This document shows, in pieces, positions 43,243 through 48,120 of a DNA stretch of 48,120 nt (its first letter is position 1; the number at the start of each line of letters is the position of its first letter). Source of the DNA: a bacterium UBA6154 (GTDB lineage Bacteria; Actinomycetota; Actinomycetes; S36-B12); NCBI GenBank assembly GCA_002422375.1, contig DIUQ01000007.1, positions 1 through 48,120 of the forward strand, in the 5' to 3' direction. The position numbers were made by a program, and so were the translations under genes. Below the pieces are notes generated by a model, which was not told where the DNA came from, did no database searches, and saw only the letters and a list, made by a program, of their open reading frames with translations.

Positions 43243-43712
43243 CCCAGTGGTTAAGTGAATCAGAGCAGAATTCGTGGCGGGCTTGGCTAGATGCCTCGCG
43301 ACTACTCATGGCGGAAACCAATCGAGAACTCCTCGAAGGTCACGGACTCTCCATCGCCGATTATGAAATTCTGGTGCAGCTCTCGGAAAATCCTGAACGG
43401 CGAATGCGCATGAGTGAGCTCGCCGAACGCACTTTTAGTTCACGGAGCCGACTCTCCCACCAGATCGATCGCATGGAGAAAGCAGGTTTGGTGGAACGGG
43501 AGGCTTGCACGGTCGATGCTCGCGGTCTCTGGGCCGTGCTCACCGAGCAGGGGTGGGCGAAAATAGTGGAGGCCGCTCCAGACCATGTTGCAAGTGTGCG
43601 GCGCCACCTCGTTGATTTATTGAGTGCAGAGGAATTCCTGGCACTAGGAGCCGCCTGCCGGAAAGTTGTCGATCACCTCGATGCAGATGGCGAAAAATCC
43701 TTTCCGCACTAG
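43239..43712 (+). CDS. MarR-family transcriptional regulator
   Basis: 157-aa winged-helix regulator. The DNA-binding region reads LSIADYEILVQLSENPERRMRMSELAERTFSSRSRLSHQIDRMEKAGLVEREACTVDARG, then WAVLTEQG, the standard MarR layout (helices about 40-105). The ATG at 43239 overlaps the ppgK stop (ATGA). Its target is unknown. It faces the heme-type ABC operon tail to tail with 29 bases between. Confidence 0.9.
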   Translation: MTQWLSESEQNSWRAWLDASRLLMAETNRELLEGHGLSIADYEILVQLSENPERRMRMSELAERTFSSRSRLSHQIDRMEKAGLVEREACTVDARGLWAVLTEQGWAKIVEAAPDHVASVRRHLVDLLSAEEFLALGAACRKVVDHLDADGEKSFPH

Positions 43713-43741
43713 GACGGTTCCCACACATGCACGGTAGGTCT

Positions 43742-44512
43742 TTACTGATCAGCTCGAAGGTCTGTCATGCCTTCTTGATCCCAGGTCACGCTGACCGACG
43801 TCCCATATGCCTGACTTAATGTTTCCGCTGACAGGACCTCGCGTGCCGTGCCGTGCGCCACTACCCTGTGGTGGGCGATCAGCACAACGTGATCGGCTAT
43901 CCGCGACACTCTTCGAAGATCGTGGGAGGTCATGATTACCGCCGTTCCCTTATTTCGAAGATCTTGAAGAACTGCATCAAGGGTGGCGAGGCCGCTGAGG
44001 TCAAGATCAGAATCCGGTTCATCCATCATGACAATCGGAGTTGCTTGAGCAATGACCCTTGCGAGATGAACTCGCTTGCGCTCACCGCCGGATAATTCGT
44101 TGATTGGCCGGTCACTGACATGTGTCAAACGGACCCGATTCACTGACTCCTGCACGATCACTTGATCACGTTTCTGATTTTCTGTCCTTCGCCACGGTGT
44201 ACGCCCCCACCCCACGACATCTGTAACAGTAAATCCAAAGGAAACAGTCTGATCTTGGGTCAGTACTGCCCGCTGTTGAGCAAGTTCCCGGGCATCCATG
44301 TGGGCAATGTCCTGACCCCCAATATGCACAGATCCAGAGGTAGGTCTCAGCGTTCCAGCGGCCATGGCCAACAATGTTGATTTCCCGGCACCGTTGGGGC
44401 CAACTATCGCCGTGATCGCTCCGGGTTCACATTCCAAGGTTGTCGGGGCTAGACGGACGCGACCCTGGGATCCCATAAATGCAGATTCCGATAACGCAAT
44501 AGCAGAAGCCAT
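43742..44512 (-). CDS. hmuV: Heme-type ABC importer ATPase (HmuV)
   Basis: 256-aa ATPase of a FecCD-type importer. Walker A GPNGAGKSTLL (about 38-48), Q-loop LTQDQTVSFGFTVTDVVGWGRTPWRRT (the GRTPW block is HmuV-like), signature LSGGERKRVHLARV, Walker B VMMDEPDSDLD and switch TSHDLRRV. Walker B ends DEPDSDLD rather than DEPTSALD. The ATG at 44512 shares one base with the permease stop (TAATG); the frame extending upstream lies inside hmuU and is rejected. Confidence 0.88.
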   Translation of the reverse strand: MASAIALSESAFMGSQGRVRLAPTTLECEPGAITAIVGPNGAGKSTLLAMAAGTLRPTSGSVHIGGQDIAHMDARELAQQRAVLTQDQTVSFGFTVTDVVGWGRTPWRRTENQKRDQVIVQESVNRVRLTHVSDRPINELSGGERKRVHLARVIAQATPIVMMDEPDSDLDLSGLATLDAVLQDLRNKGTAVIMTSHDLRRVSRIADHVVLIAHHRVVAHGTAREVLSAETLSQAYGTSVSVTWDQEGMTDLRADQ

Positions 44513-45483
44513 TAGACCCACCCACCTTGCTGATTGCGAAGTCGAACAAGCAATGCAATAAAGAGTGGCGCACCCACGATCGCGGTAACGGCACCAACGG
44601 GCAACTCGACGGGGCTCAGGGCAAGCCGGGCTACGGTGTCGGCCACAAGCACTACCAATGCACCGGCGATCGCGCTCACCACCATGAGACTGCGGTGGCT
44701 CGGGCCAATGATCAAGCGAATGGCGTGGGGCACGAGAAGACCAATAAAAGCAATAACGCCGACAACCGCAACCCCGGCTCCCGTCAGAAGCACGGCCGCG
44801 AGGAGCGCCCACACCCGGGTGCGCGTGACGTCAACTCCGCTGGCAAAGGCTGCGTCGTCACCGAGCGCCAGGACATTCAGCGATGTGGCAATACTCACGG
44901 CGATCACTAAGCCAATAACCATGGCGGGAGCTACGGACACCACTCCGCTCCAGTTGCTCAGGGCGAAAGACCCGGTGGACCAAAAACTCACCGGTCGAAC
45001 CCCGGCTAGGTCATTCGTAGATATGACTACTGACAGAACTGCGGATGCAAATGCCGTAACGGCAATACCACCAAGCAGCACGGTGACGACTTCAATACGA
45101 CCGTGGTTCCGCGCTATCCACACCACAAGGCCCATGGCCACCCCGGCACCGAGAAGTGCAAAGACAGCGGCAAACAGTGAGTTATAGGTTGCACCGAGTG
45201 CCGCACCCGAAACCGCACCGAGTGCCGCACCCGCCGAGACTCCTAATAAAGCTGGGTCAGCTAGCGGATTACGCAAAGCCCCTTGCAAGAGAACCCCCCC
45301 TACCGCAAGTCCGGCTCCAATGATTATCGCGGTAATAATCCGTGGAGCGCGAATGTTCCATACAATCACGTTGTCAGTGGCTGCGGCACCGTTCATCACC
45401 GACACCACAATGACGCCGAGCAGGACAACTATCAGAATAAGGCTGAGCCAACCGGCATTAACTCGTTTTCCGGCCCACTTCAT
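44512..45483 (-). CDS. hmuU: Heme-type ABC importer permease (HmuU, FecCD family)
   Basis: 323-aa permease with about nine to ten membrane helices. FecCD blocks are visible: RAPRIITAIIIGAGLAVGGVLLQGALRNPLADPALLGVSAGA, GVIAFIGLLVPHAIRLIIGPSHRSLMVVSA and the end ELPVGAVTAIVGAPLFIALLVR. A 24-bp repeat (45191-45238) lies within it. The ATG at 45483 is 7 bases after the binding-protein stop. Heme rather than siderophore is inferred from the HmuV and HmuT features and from the neighbouring secreted proteins. Confidence 0.88.
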   Translation of the reverse strand: MKWAGKRVNAGWLSLILIVVLLGVIVVSVMNGAAATDNVIVWNIRAPRIITAIIIGAGLAVGGVLLQGALRNPLADPALLGVSAGAALGAVSGAALGATYNSLFAAVFALLGAGVAMGLVVWIARNHGRIEVVTVLLGGIAVTAFASAVLSVVISTNDLAGVRPVSFWSTGSFALSNWSGVVSVAPAMVIGLVIAVSIATSLNVLALGDDAAFASGVDVTRTRVWALLAAVLLTGAGVAVVGVIAFIGLLVPHAIRLIIGPSHRSLMVVSAIAGALVVLVADTVARLALSPVELPVGAVTAIVGAPLFIALLVRLRNQQGGWV

Positions 45484-45490
45484 GCGGTGA

Positions 45491-46435
45491 TCACTTGAGT
45501 TGCTGCCACGCCGAGTTGAGTGCTGCAAGAAGCGCACCAGTCCGAGCGCCAAAGGACAACAGCAGGGTGTCGTCAACCGCGACAACATGACGGGTTTGAG
45601 CAGCCTCTGTCTGTGCCAGGCCAGGAAGACTAAATAATCCGTCCACTCCTCCGACGGACTCCAGCCCTTCCGTCATGACCAAAATGGTGTCCGGGTTGAG
45701 ATTCACCAGCTCCTCGGCTGTCATAGGGGTGAACGCCTCGAGACCGGCTTCCGCGCCTACATCTATTGCACCTGAGTCAGCAATTAAGGAATCCGCGCCG
45801 GAACCAACACCCCCCACCAGGTAGATGGCAGATGTCCCTCGCAGATACAAGAAGGCGACACGATGACTCGTTTCCGGCAGTTCACCGGCACTGCCCAGCG
45901 CCTGATCTTTGACATATACAACTGAATTCGTTGGAGCACCGATTGCTGCGCCGATCGATTGGACTTTCTCAACCGTTTCCATTCGCGACCACGCCTCGGG
46001 GATTTCCACAACAGTGATTCCGGAGTCCTTGATCTGGGCAATCGCTTCTGGCGGGGACGTGGAGGAATCGACCAAGACAACGTCCGGGTTGAGTGCAATC
46101 ACTTGCTCAGCATTGACTGCATGTGCTGCCGTCACCACCGGCACCGACTCAATCTCAGGAGCATTACTCGTTTCATCGCGACCGACAATCCGATCAGCCC
46201 CGCCCAGCGCGGTAACGATTTCACCGGATCCTGTTGCCAGCGTGACAATTCTTTGCGCTGAATTGGCATCCCATGGTTGCCCCGCGGGTATGGGATACGA
46301 GACATCCTCGTTTGTAATCACGATCGGAGCGGCGTTCTCCACCGATGTCTTAGATGATTCCGCTCCATCACTGGAACACGAAACGAGACCAACCAAGGCA
46401 ATAGCAACGAGGGCCGCTGCAATTCGTTTGCTCAC
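45491..46435 (-). CDS. hmuT: Heme-type ABC substrate-binding lipoprotein (HmuT)
   Basis: 314-aa lipoprotein of the type III periplasmic-binding fold. The signal ends in a lipobox (LVGLVSC; Cys near residue 20), and the mature protein shows RIVTLATGSGEIVTALGGADRIVGRDE, VIALNPDVVLVDSS and LPGLAQTEAAQTRHVVAVDD. The GTG at 46435 is chosen: CATAAT lies exactly 6 bases upstream and the signal peptide starts properly (VSKRIAAALVAIAL); the frame extends to 46456. It captures the ligand for HmuUV. Confidence 0.86.
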   Translation of the reverse strand: MSKRIAAALVAIALVGLVSCSSDGAESSKTSVENAAPIVITNEDVSYPIPAGQPWDANSAQRIVTLATGSGEIVTALGGADRIVGRDETSNAPEIESVPVVTAAHAVNAEQVIALNPDVVLVDSSTSPPEAIAQIKDSGITVVEIPEAWSRMETVEKVQSIGAAIGAPTNSVVYVKDQALGSAGELPETSHRVAFLYLRGTSAIYLVGGVGSGADSLIADSGAIDVGAEAGLEAFTPMTAEELVNLNPDTILVMTEGLESVGGVDGLFSLPGLAQTEAAQTRHVVAVDDTLLLSFGARTGALLAALNSAWQQLK

Positions 46436-46441
46436 CGGGTC

Positions 46442-46447
46442 ATTATG
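46442..46447 (-). promoter_or_regulatory. -10 hexamer for leaderless hmuT
   Basis: CATAAT on the minus strand, 6 bases before the GTG at 46435. The inverted repeats at 46470-46495 begin at about position -35 of this transcript. Confidence 0.55.
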
Positions 46448-46469
46448 GGCGTCCACGCTGTCAACTTCC

Positions 46470-46495
46470 CGATACCTTGTCGGTATCGACCGACA
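46470..46495. promoter_or_regulatory. Overlapping inverted repeats, operator candidate of the heme locus
   Basis: CGATACC (46470-46476) and GGTATCG (46482-46488) form a perfect 7-bp inverted repeat with 5 bases between. TGTCGGT (46478-46484) and ACCGACA (46489-46495) form a second one with 4 bases between, interleaved with the first. They sit in the divergent gap between hmuT and the secreted-protein operon. They do not match the usual DtxR/IdeR iron box. Confidence 0.55.
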
Positions 46496-46525
46496 GAGTG
46501 TCAGGCAGAGTCACCAAGGTATGCC

Positions 46526-46531
46526 TACGTT
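46526..46531 (+). promoter_or_regulatory. -10 hexamer for the first secreted protein
   Basis: TACGTT, 6 bases before the ATG at 46538, with no ribosome site. Confidence 0.45.
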
Positions 46532-46537
46532 GCATCC

Positions 46538-47080
46538 ATGCCTGATGTCCAGCATCAAAGGAGCACCACCGATAAGCGGCGAGCCCTATTCGGCATGATC
46601 GCTATTGCGCTGGCCGCCCTGACACTGACATACATGCTGTCCACCCCTGCAGTCGCCGCCACGAGAAAGAGCGGGCCGACCTCGCTGACGGTGACACCTG
46701 CAAAGAATCTTTCGAGTTCCGGTGCCACGGTGCGCGTCTCGGGTAAGGGCTTCAATCCTCAGGTGGGCATTTACGTGGCGCTCTGCGTTACTCCAAGCAA
46801 GAATTCACGAGTCGCGCCCGGTCCCTGCGGTGGTGGCGTCAACCTCGAGGGAACCAACCCGGCCTCGGCGTGGATCTCCTCCAACCCGCCCGGGTACGGC
46901 AAGACCCTCGCCACCCCGTTCACAGCCGGTGGGAAATTTTCGGTCCGCATCAGCGTGTCCCCCCTGATTGGCGACATTGATTGCCGAGTCACCTCCTGTT
47001 CGATCGTGACACGCGCCGACCACACTCGAAGTTTCGACCGACAATCTGATCTTTTTGTCCCCGTCAAGTTCGCGAAATAA
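46538..47080 (+). CDS. Secreted neocarzinostatin-like protein
   Basis: 180-aa exported protein: signal/anchor helix (about 15-40, ending STPAVAA), then one Ig-like domain resembling the neocarzinostatin apoprotein fold (TSLTVTPAKNLSSSGATVRVSGKGFNPQVGIYVALCV..., with IDCRVTSCSIVTRADHT near the end). Four cysteines (ALCVT, GPCGG, IDCRV, TSCSI) suit two disulfides. The C-terminus (SFDRQSDLFVPVKFA) resembles exported proteins I recall from actinobacterial heme-uptake loci. The start is the ATG at 46538, leaderless-type. It is divergent from hmuTUV; a heme-binding role is inference. Confidence 0.8.
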   Translation: MPDVQHQRSTTDKRRALFGMIAIALAALTLTYMLSTPAVAATRKSGPTSLTVTPAKNLSSSGATVRVSGKGFNPQVGIYVALCVTPSKNSRVAPGPCGGGVNLEGTNPASAWISSNPPGYGKTLATPFTAGGKFSVRISVSPLIGDIDCRVTSCSIVTRADHTRSFDRQSDLFVPVKFAK

Positions 47081-47099
47081 CAAACCCATGAGGAGAACA

Positions 47100-47882
47100 A
47101 TGAAAAACGCATTACGCCTTGGTCGAGTGGCACTTATCGGCGCCGCAAGCCTGGTGATTGTTGGGTCCGCAATCGGCACCAGCGCTTCTGCCGTCGGCTC
47201 CTACAACGCGACTGTGGCTGGTTTCGGCAATATGACACCACTCACCGCCTTGGCCACCAGCTCGGAGCAACCAGTGGTAGTGACCAACCTTCCCGCGAAT
47301 GTTGGTGTCTATGCCTTGCACTGTGCCGTGCCGTCCAATCCGCGCAGTGCACCCACCCTGTGCGATAGCTCTGCTGGGTCAGCGGTCTACATTCCTGCGA
47401 CGCCTCAGGCTCGCGACTCGGTGAGTGCAGACATCAAACTCAATGGCGAGTTTTATGGAACAAACCCCAACCCGCAATCAGGCGCGACAACTCCCGCCTC
47501 CGTGGATTGTCGTGCGACTACAGCACCGGGCATGAGCACCTGTGCGGTGTACATCTTGGGTGCCGGACGGGAAAGCGCTAATCCTGCCTATATGAGGGTA
47601 TTCCCCACCGTGTTCTCTCCGGTGAAGGCTGACCGCAAGAACGACAGCGTCACCGTCACCCCAAAGTCAGGTGGCACTATCACGTCAACACCTATAGCGT
47701 TCAAGGTCAAAACCGCGTCAGGACTTACTCCGACCATCACATCCACCGAGTGCACAGTGAGTGACAACGACACCAAGATTGCCGCGAATGCAGCTACCGG
47801 AACCTGCGACGTGCTGATCACGACCACCGGTGGCAAGAACTACAAACCACTAGTCACGACCGTGACCTACACGCTGGGTTAA
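47100..47882 (+). CDS. Secreted protein, paralogue of the preceding gene, with an extra C-terminal domain
   Basis: 260-aa exported protein. Signal peptide to about residue 32 (GTSASA), then a domain sharing landmarks with the preceding protein: VGVYALHCAVPSNPRSAP..C against VGIYVALCVTPSKNSRVAP..C, and VDCRATT..STCAVYILGAG against IDCRVTSCSIVTRADH. A second C-terminal domain (DSVTVTPKSGGTITSTPIAFKVKTASG to the end) has Ig-like Thr/Val strands and two more cysteines. AGGAGAAC precedes the ATG at 47100; the gap to the preceding stop is 19 bases. Probably one operon; ligand unknown. Confidence 0.82.
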   Translation: MKNALRLGRVALIGAASLVIVGSAIGTSASAVGSYNATVAGFGNMTPLTALATSSEQPVVVTNLPANVGVYALHCAVPSNPRSAPTLCDSSAGSAVYIPATPQARDSVSADIKLNGEFYGTNPNPQSGATTPASVDCRATTAPGMSTCAVYILGAGRESANPAYMRVFPTVFSPVKADRKNDSVTVTPKSGGTITSTPIAFKVKTASGLTPTITSTECTVSDNDTKIAANAATGTCDVLITTTGGKNYKPLVTTVTYTLG

Positions 47883-47979
47883 CAACCCGCAATTAATGGC
47901 ACGCTTCTCATTCAGGCTGCGCCGTCCCGTACAGGGTGCGCCATCTCACTGGGGTCAGTGGATGGTGCACCTTGTTCGT

Positions 47980-48120
47980 TTACGCGGTGATGCCCGCGCG
48001 AATGAATGCCATCACGGCATCAGCTTCGGACCGTGAGTCACAGTTCTGCGACTCCACGCGCGTGATCGACGCGTCTAGCACTCCCCACACGAATGCAGAC
48101 ATTTGTCGAACGTCTGAGAC
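47980..48120 (-). CDS. C-terminus of a probable TetR-family regulator (5' part outside window)
   Basis: Reading leftwards from the window edge, 46 codons and a TAA form a frame ending with residues such as MSAFVWGVLDASITRVES, then EADAVMAFIRAGITA. The WGVLDASITR and AFIRAGI segments resemble the last two helices of TetR-family regulators. The gene begins beyond the window. The 97 bases between it and the secreted-protein gene show no clear terminator. Confidence 0.5.
   Translation of the reverse strand, partial: VSDVRQMSAFVWGVLDASITRVESQNCDSRSEADAVMAFIRAGITA

Noticed and set aside
43742..46435. B12 importer BtuFCD instead of heme importer
   Set aside because: The leader has no cobalamin riboswitch, unlike the operon at 9251, and HmuV/HmuT-type motifs plus the secreted neighbours favour heme. 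Specificity still rests on inference.
46515..46531. DtxR/IdeR-like iron box before the secreted-protein operon
   Set aside because: Only about nine of fifteen positions fit the consensus I remember and the site lacks good dyad symmetry; the inverted repeats further left are clearer.
47876..47888. Hairpin GGGTT-AAC-AACCC as terminator of the last secreted gene
   Set aside because: The stem is only 5 bp with no T-run after it and includes the stop codon; it is too weak to call.
1..48120. tRNA, rRNA or mobile elements
   Set aside because: Intergenic gaps were read for tRNA-like cloverleaf ends, transposase fragments and terminal repeats; none was found, but a dedicated covariance search was not possible.

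Overview
The window is a gene-dense chromosomal segment of an actinobacterium (Actinomycetota). The evidence is the set of actinobacterial marker families (DUF3043, DUF4191, PspAB, the SucB-type E2 with two lipoyl domains, an SH3-type methionine aminopeptidase, polyphosphate glucokinase, an F420-NADP reductase, a lysine-rich H1-like protein). The order adoK-erpA ... gcvT-pepA-lpd-sucB-TIGR01777-lipB-lipA-DUF4191 ... glnA-glnE-glnA2 ... panB also resembles, from memory, the Rv2202c-Rv2225 region of Mycobacterium tuberculosis. Base composition looks moderate for the phylum (mid-50s percent GC by eye, not computed). No rRNA, tRNA, insertion sequence, prophage or CRISPR array was seen.

Layout. 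1-3342: a PfkB kinase (probably adenosine kinase, cut by the window edge), ErpA, NadA and an unknown secreted protein. 3381-7618: an envelope-stress group (PspA, alpha/beta hydrolase, HtpX, PspAB, SOUL protein) with DUF3043 divergent. 7628-8893: an aldo/keto reductase and a small conserved protein. 8915-15315: the most interesting region, a cobalamin riboswitch with a terminator, followed by a secreted alpha/alpha-barrel protein resembling the cobalamin-binding domain of transcobalamin, a membrane-anchored SCO2322-type exported protein, EcfT, a fused double EcfA ATPase, an S component and a shortened CobT-like protein. 15326-25584: one-carbon and 2-oxo-acid metabolism (GcvT, PepA, Lpd, SucB, epimerase, FAD oxidoreductase, LipB, LipA, MOSC). 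25643-28363: DUF4191, then an RDD protein and an ABC-2 exporter. 28471-36595: nitrogen and NAD metabolism (glutamine synthetase behind a GlnR-like operator, GlnE, GlnA2, NadE). 36592-39008: a TetR/MFS efflux operon with a palindromic operator candidate. 39217-43712: PanB, F420-NADP reductase, H1-like protein, a small protein, Map, PpgK, MarR. 43742-47882: a heme-type ABC importer divergent from two related secreted proteins. The right edge holds the C-terminus of a probable TetR regulator.

How the parts work together. Lpd, SucB and GcvT belong to lipoate-dependent complexes, and LipB and LipA make and attach lipoate in the same run of genes; LipA and NadA carry Fe-S clusters, the type of client ErpA serves. 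GlnE can adenylylate the first glutamine synthetase (target Tyr present) but apparently not GlnA2 (Trp at that position), and NadE consumes glutamine. The B12 operon looks like a complete capture-and-import route: extracellular binding protein, anchored partner, ECF transporter, all behind a B12-sensing leader.

A feature of the whole window is that many genes without a Shine-Dalgarno sequence have a TAnnnT-like -10 hexamer exactly 6-7 bases before an ATG or GTG, as expected for leaderless mRNAs. Functions come from reading the proteins and from family knowledge; no database search was run.
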